Shown piece by piece: positions 1-11,130 of a stretch of 64,000 bases of DNA. Numbering within the stretch: the stretch's first letter is position 1; each line of letters begins with the position of its first letter. Position numbers and translations under genes: made by a program. The stretch is from Haematobia irritans (lineage: Eukaryota; Arthropoda; Insecta; Diptera; Muscidae). Location of the stretch: assembly GCF_050003625.1 (NCBI RefSeq), contig NC_134400.1, forward strand, positions 42,766,557-42,830,556. The letters are read 5' to 3'. The notes under the pieces were generated by a model. That model was not told the origin of the DNA and searched no databases. It saw only the letters and a program-made list of their open reading frames with translations.

Positions 1-54
1 CAAAAAATAAACTAAATTTATAAAATCGAGATGTACTTAGTTTTGATCATAAAT

Positions 55-255
55 AAAATATTGACAACATTTTCTATAGAAATAAAATATTGACAAAATT
101 TTCTATAGAAATAATATGTTGACAAAAAATTCTATAGGAATACAATTTTGATTAAATTTTCTATAGAAATAAAATTTTGTCAAAATTTTCTACAGAAATA
201 AAATTTTGACAAAATTTTCTATAGAAATAACATTTGGACAAAATTTTCTATAGGA
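55..255 (-). repeat. 29-bp tandem array (CTATAG family)
   Basis: About seven diverged copies of an approximately 29-bp unit centred on the palindrome TTTTCTATAGAAAA, read here on the minus strand relative to the large arrays at 38822 and 58920. It lies just downstream of the LRR exon 452-727, inside that gene's next intron. Confidence 0.85.
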
Positions 256-451
256 CCAACCTCAGGGTTTCAAAAATATAAGTTTAGAACTAATTGTAAA
301 AAGGGATTTTTTGAGATGCATTGCAAAGGAATTGAAATCTATTTAGACTTCAGGCGAAATTTACTTTATCGATATTTCGTGCATAGTGTGAAGGTAGTAT
401 AATGCAATTTTTTTTAAATAGAAGCATATATGTTTTCTTATTTTACCTTAC

Positions 452-3400
452 CTTTGAAAAATCATTATTATCTATTCTCAATGCCGTTAATCGAGATGTA
501 TTCTTGAATGTATTCTCATAAATGCCAGCCCAAGAACAATTTCGGCAATTCAATTCCACCAAAGATGGTTGATTCAAAAATGATCTATCTTCTGGTAGAC
601 TTATAGCATTATTACTTAAATCCAAGAGGCTTAAATCTGAAGCACCATGGAAAGTATTTGGATCGATATCAGTTAAACGATTCGAGGCCAAGCGTAAACG
701 TTGCAAATGGGGTAAATCTTCAAACATCTGTAGGATTAGAAAAAACGAAAAATTACTGGAATATTTTCAAGTATGGTGGTAAGTGGTGTTGTTACCTCGG
801 ATGTCACTTTCTCAATATGATTATTATTTAAATTGATCTCTTGTAGCTTAATACGATGTGAGAAATCTGTTGACTTTATCTCCTTTATATGATTATGACT
901 TAAATCTAGAATAACTGCAGTTGGCGGTATGTCATGTGGTATTTGAACTAGGCGACCATTGGAACAATCAATGTATTTAGAATCCTCCAGACATAGACAA
1001 GATTTAGGACAAATTGGCTCCACTACATGATTGCTGCGGGTGGGAATGTCTATATGGGAAAAATATTTTTAAATAGAAATTATAAAATTTATTAATTTTA
1101 TTAATTCCCCCAATACAATAATTGATAGAATTGGCAAAATTAATAAGGTTAATAATCAGAAATAGATTTTTGAAATTTCTTGTATCGATGGGCTTGTATA
1201 GTACTGGATAGTCTACATGCGAAGAGCTATAATAAAAAAACCCCGTTTATCTAGAAAATTTCAAAAAGTGTGCAACACTCACATCAGCTGTTTAAACAGC
1301 ATCACATTTAATTTCTATAGAAAATTTTCTCAAAATTTCATTTCTATAGAAATTTTTTCAACTTTTTATTATGTCAAAATTTTATTTCTTAAACAAATTT
1401 GTCAAAATTTTATTTATATCGAAAATTTTGTCAAAATTTTATTTATATCGAAAATTTTGTCAAAATTTCATGTCTATCGAAAATTTTGTCAAATTTTTAT
1501 TTCTATCAAAAACTTTGTCAAAATTTTATTTCTATCGAAAATTTTGACTTCCATAGAAAATTTTATTTCTTTAGAAAATTTCGTCAAAATTTTGTTTCTA
1601 TAGGAAATGTTGTCAAAATTTTATTTGAATTGAAAATTTTGTCAACATTTCTATAATGTTTTTTAATGAAAATTTTATTTCTATAATTACTATGAATATA
1701 TAAAGTATTAATAATACTACTAAATCAACCAATAAAAATAAATAAAAGTTTGTGAAGTGCCTCTTAATTGGAGAGAAATATTTTGCGAAATCTACCAAAA
1801 CATCAAGTATTCTACCAACACACGATTTTTTTTTTTTTTTATTTCAATAGCGAAAATCGCGGATTCAATAATTTTTTTAATTGAAATGTCTTCAATCACG
1901 AAAATGATGATATCAATCACCCATTTTGATTGAAAACCAACACGATTTTCAATTAAAAATTTAATTGACTTTTGTCACGGAATCAATTAAATGTGTGATT
2001 GAATCAATTAAAAACGTGATTGATTTTTAACATAAAATTCAATCACAGTTTTAATTGAATCAATTAAAATATTAATTAATTTCGCGACAAAAAATCAATC
2101 AACTATTTGATTGATTCAATTAAATAATTAATTGAAATTGGCTATAAATTTCAATCAAAAAATTTATATTGCACCCCCAAAATCGTATTTAATTTTATTT
2201 GAAATAAAAGAAAATTTGCGTTTCTTATAAAACATATTCAATATTTTATTATTTTTTGAATTATGCAATTACCATCAATAACAACTAAAGGGTGAAAAAT
2301 AAACTATATAAATCATTATCTTCCTTATCATAATAACCATGTCAGAATGTTCCTTCTAATATGTAGATGCGCCTAGATTTCCAATAAATCAGCAGCCTGT
2401 AAGCTAAATTAGTTTTTCTGAAAGTAAACAGAATAATTCGAATTTAATTCTGTTCAATTAAAAGTTAATTTCGTTAAACGTTATATGCATAGAATATCAA
2501 GTTCAATTCTTAGTTCCAGGTTGCAGATTTATAATCTTCTTTTGCAGTTGTAGTCTTTTAGCAAAAAAAGGTGTATTAGGGACCTCGGTATTTAATTTTA
2601 GAAACAATTCCTTTCCAAAATTTCCACACATTGAAATCGTCTATTAAAATTTGAACCAATCAAAGACAAAAATAATGGGAAAACAATGTAATGTTTGGTA
2701 TTATATTGATGATACTTTGCAAATTCTGGAAATAGAAAAAAATATAAATGGAAAATATATATTTTTGTTTTCTTTCGGATATTTTTCATATTTTTAAATC
2801 CAAAAGAGAAATTTTTACCATTACATAATTCAGCTCATTAGTTTATATATCAGATAGATATACTGCTCTCTACTTGGGTACAAACTGAAAAAGGCAGGTT
2901 AAAAAAACTGCAATTTAATGCCAACGCTACTTCGCAGCTTCAAGGTGAATCTTCCAACAAACCCATACCGCTCTTGGTTTTAAGAAAACTAGGTGGAAAA
3001 AAAATTACAATTTTAAAAGATCAATACGGTACCCACCTTTTGATTGCAAACATATTCTTATATTCATATATATTTGATAAAATGATGCGAGTTGATGGGA
3101 TTGAAAAGAAATGAATAAAAATATATTATTTTAGTCCGTTTAATGTAAACAGGCTTAAATGGAAAATGGTATTCACATTTCACAATTGCTTACCTTCAAT
3201 AAACGTAGATTGTTTTCCATTTTTACAATACCACAAACACACGTAGTTTCAGATGCGTTCCGCCATATATTTTTTCAAGCTTTAAGGTGGGTATTAAGTT
3301 CGAGTTTAGCCGCTAAAATCGCCATTTTTTCACGATAACTTTTCTGAATTAATCCACTTTAAGGAAAACAAACTTTACGAAAATTTGCTTTGGGCTATTC

Positions 3401-4833
3401 CCCATCAAGTTATAATAAAATTTGCATCAACTATGTATAATTTGATGACTTTTTTTGCTGATTTAGTTTTCAATGTAGCGGCTAAACTCGAACTTAATAC
3501 TCACCTTTAACCACGTGCCCATTTGTTGTTGCACACTTTATTTATTTCAACCCTTTGCTATGATTTGTTGTTGCGTTCAATGCATTCATGCACCCAACCG
3601 TTCGCTACAAGTTACTTCCACAGACTGATCTCTCCATCATACGTTGTTGAATAAATACCCATTCTCTTGTTCTCTTTTCGCTCTTTCCATAGCTCAAAAT
3701 TATTCAATTTCAATCACAAAGGTGATTGGATCAATCACATATGTAATTGGAAACGGAAAAATTTTCAATCACGTTTGTAATTGAAAAATATTTTCGAATT
3801 GATTAACAAATTGATTGAATCAATTATTTTTTTAATTGGAAACGTAACAAATCTCAATCATTTTTTTAATTGGTTTTTATTCGGATTTGATTAAATAATT
3901 AATTGAATCAATTAACAAATTAATTGAATCCGTTTACAAATTCAATTAAGTGTTTAATTGAAAAAAATGTTGGTGATAATTTTTTGTGTGAATTTACCAA
4001 ACAGTAAAAAATCTAAATTTTTGGTAGAATTCTACCATTGGTAGCAACCCAATCCGTTACTGACTCAATGAAAACAGAATACTCGATTATCCAGGACATG
4101 TCCAAAAATGTACAACACTGGCATCAGCTGTTTAAAAATAATCACAGAAAACAAGTGAAATTTGTAATGAATGAAGTGCTTAAATAGTAATAAATATTTA
4201 CTGCTGTGATTATTTATTACACTTTGCCTCTTTTAATTTCATGTGATTCGATATATTAATCACAATAAATTTCTATTGTGAATCGAGTAAATGTCATTTC
4301 ATTAAAAAACAATGTGGCAACACTGACGCGATTTGCAATCATGAGATGTTGTGGATAGCTCATACAAATGTTGCATCGAGTACTAACAAACATCCCGTAC
4401 TAAAATCGTATTTCACAGTGAAAATCAGAAATTTTTCACAATTATCATTATTAATTTATTTTAAACAAATAAATTGAATAGATGCTTTGGATATCTTCCA
4501 TTCAGTTTTGGCGTTTGTTTTTAACGTTTAATTATCACCTCTGAATCACGTGCTTAGTAACAAAAAAAAAAAATCCATGTTAATTTCCTTTTCGTGCGAT
4601 TTCAAAAATTGTATATATATTTTTTTTTTGTATAAAATTTACCAAATAAATTCAATAGTGTATCTCCCAAATTAATTTTTGGTGTTGTTCCGACTGGCTG
4701 AGGTGGCAGAACTGGTGGATTCTCTTGAGTTTGTGTTTCATCATAGTAGTCATCATCGTAATCGTCATCAGGATAATCACTATGATTTGTGATCGTTTGA
4801 TTTTGGGCAGGAGCAGATCGTGTGTGACAAACA
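452..4833 (-). CDS. Leucine-rich-repeat extracellular/membrane protein, three internal exons (partial gene)
   Basis: Three minus-strand exons join in frame: 4643-4833, 796-1049 and 452-727. Each has an AG acceptor and GT donor. The first ends with one base of a codon that the first two bases of the second complete (GAC); the second ends in phase 0, where the third starts. The first exon encodes an acidic, Tyr/Asp-rich, then Pro-rich segment (SDYPDDDYDDDYYDETQ). The second has a cysteine-rich LRR N-terminal cap (CPKSCLCLEDSKYIDC, spacing C-x3-C-x-C-x6-C) followed by LRRs (VILDLSHNHI, LQEINLNNNHI). The third continues the LRRs (LQRLRLASNRL, LSLLDLSNNAI, LTALRIDNNDF). Family knowledge: such caps sit at the start of secreted or cell-surface LRR ectodomains. 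The signal-peptide exon (higher coordinates) and the C-terminal part (left of the window) are missing, so the specific gene cannot be named. A 3.6-kb intron (1050-4642) carries several repeats. Exon joins are confident; identity beyond LRR protein is not. Confidence 0.85.
1305..1660 (+). repeat. 29-bp tandem array (CTATAG family)
   Basis: Roughly twelve diverged copies of the 29-bp unit. Because 29 is not a multiple of 3 and the unit lacks stops in some frames, spurious ORFs rich in YRKFCQNFI appear. They are not genes. Located in the LRR gene intron. Confidence 0.85.
1820..2165. repeat. AATTGA-rich TA-family MITE, diverged copy
   Basis: A run of AATTGA/TCAATT words with the phrases CTTCAATCACGAAAATGAT and ATTGATTCAATTAA, matching the interior of the well-delimited copies at 31092-31663 and 61179-61431. 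Ends are too diverged to place exactly. Confidence 0.7.
2166..3285. other. AT-rich intronic DNA with one short unexplained open frame
   Basis: Mostly low-complexity DNA within the LRR gene intron. A plus-strand open frame of about 65 codons at roughly 2900-3112 reads LQFNANATSQLQGESS and then continues with a less biased composition. No splice sites, start or recognised domain support it as a gene. It may be a decayed mobile-element fragment. Confidence 0.35.
3286..3505. mobile_element. 220-bp MITE with TTTAA target duplication
   Basis: Starts GGTGGGTATTAAGTTCGAG and ends with the inverted counterpart CTCGAACTTAATACTCACC. The TIRs extend about 30 bp with one or two mismatches. Both sides are flanked by TTTAA (3281-3285 and 3506-3510), containing TTAA, the target of piggyBac-type transposases. 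No coding capacity. The left half of a related copy is at 26643-26718. The superfamily assignment is inferred from the target site only. Confidence 0.85.
3690..3992. repeat. AATTGA-rich TA-family MITE, diverged copy
   Basis: Alternating AATTGA and TCAATT words (AATTGATTGAATCAATTA and similar), ending in GTTGGTGATAATTTTTTGTGTG, which matches the TIR side of the better copies. The left end is not resolvable. Confidence 0.7.
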
Positions 4834-5284
4834 CTAAAAGTAGAAAAAACAAAAAATAAATTATTAATTTTTTTTATTTGTTTCTAAAATATTTAAATTC
4901 CAAAATTCCCATGATAAACTTTGACATTACGTTTGGTATATGATAATCAGCTGATTACAGCTGTTTGCCGAACAAGTGGCATTCAGATGTCAAATTCACA
5001 GTTCTAGAGTTGTCATATAAGATCAATTTCAATACTATACATTTAGTGATATAGGGCAACTACATGGTACAATTATTTGTAAGGTAGCCTCACTAGCCCA
5101 ATAACAACAAAAATATAAGCTCATCACAATGTCAGTAAAAAGTAAATAAACAAATACAAAAAATTTGTTTGAATTCTGTATCACTCATGAGAAATATTTA
5201 TTAATGTTATGGAAATACATTTTGATGAAAAATATTCAATTGTGTGCAAGATTTTTGGACATTTTCACAATGCAAAAACAGACA

Positions 5285-5715
5285 AAAATTTTTTTCAGAT
5301 TCAATCACGAAATTAATAAATTAATTTTTTAATTGAAATGTATTAAATCACGAAAATGATTGTATCAATCACATTTTTAATTGGACATTGAAAAAATGCT
5401 TGATTAAAAAATGAATTGATCTCATTAGCAAGTTTCAATTAATTTATTAATAGATTCAATGTTGATTGCAAAACTCAATTAATTTTCATTAAAAACGTAA
5501 CTATTTTTAATTACTTTCTTAACTGATTTGATCAAACAATATATTGTCTGAAATAAATGTTTAGTTGAAAATAAAAGATTTCCATCACTTTTTTTAATTG
5601 ACTTAGTCTTCCGAGTTTGATTAAAAAGTTATTTGCATCAATGAATTTATTAATCGAAAAAAATTTTCAACTTTTTAATTGGAAACATTTTGGTGATATT
5701 TTTTCTGTGAATATT
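5285..5715. repeat. AATTGA-rich TA-family MITE, long form
   Basis: Begins near TTTTTTTCAGATTCAATCACG and ends near TGGTGATATTTTTTCTGTG. It is the uninterrupted counterpart of the long copy at 22313-23641 and shows the intact internal sequence (TTGACTTAGTCTTCCGAG) where other elements have inserted in that copy. Confidence 0.75.
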
Positions 5716-7019
5716 TACAAATTTCTTCCTTGTATTAGAGTTATTTTTGAATTTCTAATTTAATTTTAATTTTTTAACAACAATAAAAGTCAAAATGTTA
5801 ACAATATATTTTGACGTTTTTATGAGCTCTTTAAAGACACCTGATGAATTAAGGCTACCTTATAAATAATTGTGCCATGGGGCATCTCTATACACAGCGT
5901 TGTATATTTTTTGTATGTATTTTTCAGCAATCAGTTATGGTCAGCTGATTCCTAAAAATAGTTTTATCAGGCTTTAGCCCATGACCTGAGACCACGGTGA
6001 CTCCCATAGTAAACCCATGAAAATGTTAAATTGAACTTGAACTTGGATTTTTGTTTTTATTTTTGTCATATTCATGCCTATGAGAATTACATAAAATATT
6101 TTTCAAATATTAAAGCAGCCAAATAAATATAAAAATATTTAACATTTCTAATGTTCTGTACTGATAAGAAAATACAACCAAAATGCTACACACCTCCTAC
6201 ATACTTTTATTAAAAGTTTTCGGGTGGCTCCCTCATTCTCTATCAATAAAATAAAAATATATTATTGTTGTTTTTTTTTTGCGATAAAACCGAAATTGCT
6301 CATGCCAATAATAATAATTATGATTATTACTGGACATTGTAGATAAATGGAATTTGTTTTCTTTTATGATTAAAACATGAGTTTTTTTTTCTATAGAAGC
6401 AAAAGGGTAAAATTTCTATTTGATCCAAAGTCCAATAGTAATTACCTCCTAGATTTGAAGTGCTGCTAGTTAGCGAAGATTACGTTCTAAATACAATTTT
6501 AACAAATTAATGTTATGATATAATTTTTATTTCAATTTTGAAATTTAAAATTCTTAGGAGGCTAATATAGACATTTAGATAAATGTCGCTATGACGTTTG
6601 TGAGACCTTTAGACTTTAGATTGTATTGAGTGTGAATGAGAATGTGTGATTTGTTTTATTTTTCTTTAATTGTTTTTTTTTTTTTAGAATGGAAAACATA
6701 ATTCAATAAAAAAAAAATAAAGACGAACGAAGTGATTACTTTGAACTATATATGACTTTGTCAATTTGAATGACACGCAATATTTAATTAACGGCATATA
6801 TAGGAAATTGTAAATTAAACAAATCATTGTTTAGATCCATGTAATAGACAGTAAGATGTTTGACTAAAAAAAAACGAAAATACAAAGGGCGATTTCTCAG
6901 TGTTTTGTTATCAATTATCGTGTCGAAAAAACAACAGCTGATCGATCGCATTCTGACTATAATTAGGTCTCTAGACCAACCTTTCCAAATTAAAAAACAA
7001 ACGCCAAAAATCACCTTTT
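5716..7019. other. Unassigned AT-rich intergenic/intronic DNA
   Basis: Homopolymer A/T runs and simple sequence. I see no exon with coherent splice signals, no TIR pair and no RNA gene. Short ORFs here (for example the minus-strand one at 6784-7014) have low-complexity translations and no support. Confidence 0.5.
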
Positions 7020-9125
7020 TCAGATCTTAAAAAAGTCGAAAGGAGTCCATTTTTCCAATGTTGGAAAAAGTCGGAAACTCAATTTTTCCAATTTTTGAAA
7101 AAGTGGTAAAGTCGAATTTTTCTAGTTTTAAAAACGTCGAAAACTCGAAAAAATCACCATTTTGAGATTTAAAAAAAGCCGAAAGAAGTCGATTTTTTTC
7201 AATGTTCGAAAAAGTCGAAAACTCGGGTTTTCCAAAAAAGTCGAAAATTTTCCTAGTTTTGAAAAATTCAAAAATCACCTTTTTCAAATTTTAAAAAAGT
7301 CGAAAGATTAGATTTTTCCAATGTTCGAAAATGTCGAAAAATCGATTTTTAAAATTTTTGAAAAAGTCGAAAACACGAAACATCGAATTTTCCTAGTTTC
7401 CAAGTTTTGAAAAGTCGAAAAATGATTTTCTAAATTCTGAAAAATTTTAACAGGTTCATTTCTCCAATTTTTAAAATAAAAAATTCGAAAAGTAAATTTT
7501 TCCAATTTTTGAAAAACTCGAAAACACGAAAAGTCGACTTTTCCAAAATTAAGATAAAGTGAAAAGTCAATTTTTCCAATTTTTGAATAAGTCAAAAGGT
7601 CGAAGAATACACTTTTCCCAATTTTGAAGAAGTCGAAAACTCGAAAAGTCTGCATTCCATATTTAAAAAAAAATCAGAAGGTTGAAATTTCGACTTTTCC
7701 TTATTTTAAAAAATTCGAAAGGTTGAAAATCGTCTTTTAATTTTTGAAATAGTCAAAGGGTCGAAAAATAGACTTTTTTTTCAAAAAGTCGACATTTCCA
7801 TATTTTGAAGAAGTCGAAAATTAGTAATGTCGACTTTTCCATGAAGTCAAAAAGTTTAATAGATCAAAAAGGTCGAAAAGACCAATAGTCAATTTTGAAA
7901 ATTGAAAAATCGTCTTTTTCAAATATTTAAAGAAGTTCAAAACTCGAAAAGTAGATTTGTCCAAATTTTGAAGAAGTCCAAAACTCGAAATGTCGAAAAT
8001 CCAATTTTTCTAAATTCTGAAAAACCTTTCCACATTTAAAAAAAAAAGTCAGAAGGTTGAAATGCCGACTTTTACAGTTTTTAAACAAGTCAAAAGTTTG
8101 AATAGTCGAAAAATAGTCTACTTTTTAAAAAAGTCGAAGACTCAACTTTTCTAAACTTTTAAAAAGTCGAATACTCGAAATTAGAATAAACTTTGTTTTT
8201 AAAAAGCCAAAAGGTCGAAAATTAGACATTTCCATATTTTGAAGAAGTCGAAAACTCGAAATGTCGATATTTCCAGAATTTAAAAAAGTCGCCAGGTTGA
8301 ATAGTCGAAAATTCGATTTTTCCAAATTGTGAAAGAGTCGGTTTTAAAAAAGTCAAAAGAGTTAATAGACGTTTTTTTCCAAATTCTGAAAAAGTCGAAA
8401 TGCGACTTTTCCATATTAAAAAAAATCAGAAGGTTGAAAATTAGTCTTTTCTAAATTTTCAAAGTTGAAAAGTATACTTTTTCATTTTTTTTTTAATCAA
8501 ATACTCGAAAAATAGACTTTTCACATTTTAAGGTAGTCAAAAAGTTTATATGTCGAGTTTTACAAATTTTGAAAAAGTCAAAGTTCGAAAAGTTCGACTT
8601 TTCCAGATTTTAAAAAAGTCGAATGGTCGATTAGTCTGAAACAGTCGAAAATTCGAAAAGTCGTCCTTTCCATATTTTAAAATGTCAATGTCAGTTTGAA
8701 AAGTCGACTTTGAAACAGTTGTCTTCAACAGATTTCTTCGAATTCTGAAAAATTCGAAAAGTCGACTTCTAATTTTTGAAAATGTCAAAAGGTGGCAAAA
8801 AGTCGAAAGTAGGCTTTTTTGGATAAGTCCAAAGTCGAAAAGCGTTTTCCAACTTCGTTTTCCAAAGTTGAAAATACGATTTTTTTAAATTTCAAAAACG
8901 TTGAAATTTTTCAAAATTTAAAAGATCGAAAAGTAGTCTTCCAAGAGGCCGAAAATTCGAAATGTCGAATTTACCAGATTTACAGGTATTAAAACGGTCG
9001 AAAACTCAAAAAGTCGTATTTACCAGATTTTAAAAAGGTCGAATGGTTGAATGTTCGAAAAGTCAAATTTTCCATTTTTTTTTTTTGAAAAAGTCAAAAA
9101 CACGAAAAGTTGTCTTTTTTTACGA
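7020..9125. repeat. 2.1-kb degenerate tandem tract built on AAAAGTCGAAAA / TTTTCGACTTTT
   Basis: The whole segment is a decayed array of words such as AAAAGTCGAAAACTCGAAAA and TCGACTTTTCCAAATTTTGA, recurring every 40-60 bp in both orientations. The minus-strand ORFs at 7027-7287, 7308-7655, 8125-8325 and 8546-8788 (FSTFSNIGKIDFSTF style) are by-products of the repeat. Similar but shorter tracts occur at 10797-11130, 20690-20850, 61500-62110 and 62815-63020. Confidence 0.85.
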
Positions 9126-10796
9126 CTTTCTTAATATCTACTGTATATCCTCGGTTTTACGTTATGCATTTGTATTTTAATTTTTGTTTTAAATTTTTAT
9201 TTGCACAAAAATTGTTTCATTAACTTATCTTAAACCCAATAAAATTATAAATAAAATTTAAATTTAATTTTATATAAAAAATTAAATTAAGTGTAACTAT
9301 AGAAGTCAATAAAACAAATTTTCCAATTAGCAGCTACTCATCATGATTTGCTGTTTTTATTTTGATGAATTCCCATTATGATTAATTCTTCGAATTTGAA
9401 TCATGCATCTGTTGCAATACGTATTCATAAAATTGTTTCCTACTTAAAATTCTATGCAAGTAAATGAAGTTCTTGATATATATTTTTTCCTTTCACATTT
9501 TGATCAAATAGAATAATCAGAAAAATCATCGACATTGCTTTCGTTTTTTTTTTTCTTACTATGGATTATAATTTTGAGAAATCCTTCTTAAGGAAAAAAC
9601 ACGCCTTTATTCCTCGTCCATCCATGTCTGCTCTAGGACAATAGCATGTTAATTGGGCATATGTCCTATTTGTAAAAGTTTCCCATAATTTTCAATTGTG
9701 CGAGTGAGATAATGTGTTGCTGCCGCCTATGTTAACTTTGATTTGTATTTGTTTATATGGAAATGCTGAACTTTGAAGGAAATCAAAGCAAAAGAAAATT
9801 TAAAATCGCAAATGGCATACGTTACTGACACTTATACACATATAGAAATATCTATTGCGTCATCGTGTGTCATGGAAATCTGGAAAGCAAACATTAGCCA
9901 TTTACATTATGACTAAAGGAAGGAGTGTTACTGACATTAGAAAGAAGTTTGGATAAATCATATAATTGCCAGAAATTAGGGAGTCAGATTTAATAAAAAA
10001 CCAAAAATTAAAAGATATCCCAGCAAAACAAGTGTAAGAAAAACACAAAGGAAAAAGTTCTTTTTGGATAAAAAATTGGTGAAAAATTGGATTAGAAGCA
10101 ATGAATTTTACATGGGCCATCTTTTAAGGTATTCGCTGCTGTGAGTTCGCATCATTCTTTATCACATATTTTAAGGCAAATTCCATGTCAGCTGAGAAAT
10201 GGATCGGTATAATTTTCACTTATTTCTTTTAAAATTTCGATTATTTGAATTAGTTTTTATAACCGGTAGAATTTGAAAAATTTTATTTTTACTATTACTT
10301 ACTAAAATTGCGTAAAACAAATAATTCTTGTTTAATCACCCCAAAAAAACTTGTGAATTGAAAATTAAGTCCATCTCTATCTAGCAAGTCATGTTGGGAT
10401 GTTTCAAACGGATTTAACAGCTGTTTTTTGTTTACAAACAAAGAAAAGTAAACATTGAAACATTTTTCTTAGGGCGTTTTCGTTTCGCAAAAAATATGTT
10501 GCCCTGGTGTTACACTACTTTTTCCCTCATTGTATTTTTGCTGAAATAATAGTGTCATTCCAAAGTTATTGTTAATTCATAATATTGTGAGGGATACAGG
10601 ATCCAAAATCTTTGACAGTGTCCTTTATATTTGGCAATCAATTTCGAGAATGTTGCACTTTTTCCCCAATCGAAATCGCCATTAGTTTACACAAAATATT
10701 TTAGTTTTAATATAAAGTTAATTGTTGATCCGTTGGTTTCTTTTCATTAAATTTAAGATTAGAGCAAACATTTTAGTTCCATTTATTATAAAGAAA
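9126..10796. other. Unassigned AT-rich DNA with one dispersed-repeat fragment
   Basis: No supported gene. The piece at about 10020-10130 (CAGCAAAACAAG ... GTTCTTTTTGGAT ... AGAAGCAATGAATTTTACAT) is homologous to 37103-37195, so it is a dispersed repeat. The minus-strand ORF at 9902-10120 crosses this repeat and is not convincing. Confidence 0.5.
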
Positions 10797-11130
10797 AGTG
10801 GACTTTTTCAAATTTTTAAAAGTCGAAAAGTCGATTTTTTCCATTTCTGCAAATGTTGAAAACTCCAAAGGCCACTTTTCCATATTTTAAAAAAGTCAGA
10901 CGCTTGAAATGTTTGTTTCATACTTTTAAAGTCGAAAAGAGTTTTTTTTTTTTAATTTAAAAAAGTCGAAATTCGAAAGTCGATTTTTCCAAATTTTGTA
11001 AATGCCGACAACTCGAAAAGTCAACTTTTCCATAATTAAAAACGTAATAAGATTTAATGTAGACTTTTTGAAAATCAATTTTTCCATTTTTTAAAAAAAT
11101 ATTAGATGGCTGAAATGTCGACATTACAAA
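10797..11130. repeat. Degenerate GTCGA tract
   Basis: Same word composition as 7020-9125 (AAAAGTCGAAAAGTCGATTTTT, AACTCGAAAAGTCAACTTTTCC style), about 330 bp. Confidence 0.75.

Noticed and set aside
1217..1656. ORFs rich in [14 protein letters not shown] (also at 34170, 39552, 55766 and 60856)
   Set aside because: Translations of the 29-bp CTATAG array. The one at 39552-39824 is a real Atg1 exon only from 39685.
4652..4852. ORF MFFLLLVFVTHDLLLPK as a secreted peptide
   Set aside because: Wrong-frame shadow of the LRR exon 4643-4833, whose other frame matches the next exon in phase.
7027..8788. Minus-strand ORFs rich in FSTFSNIGKIDF
   Set aside because: Products of the degenerate GTCGA tract, with no starts, domains or splice context.
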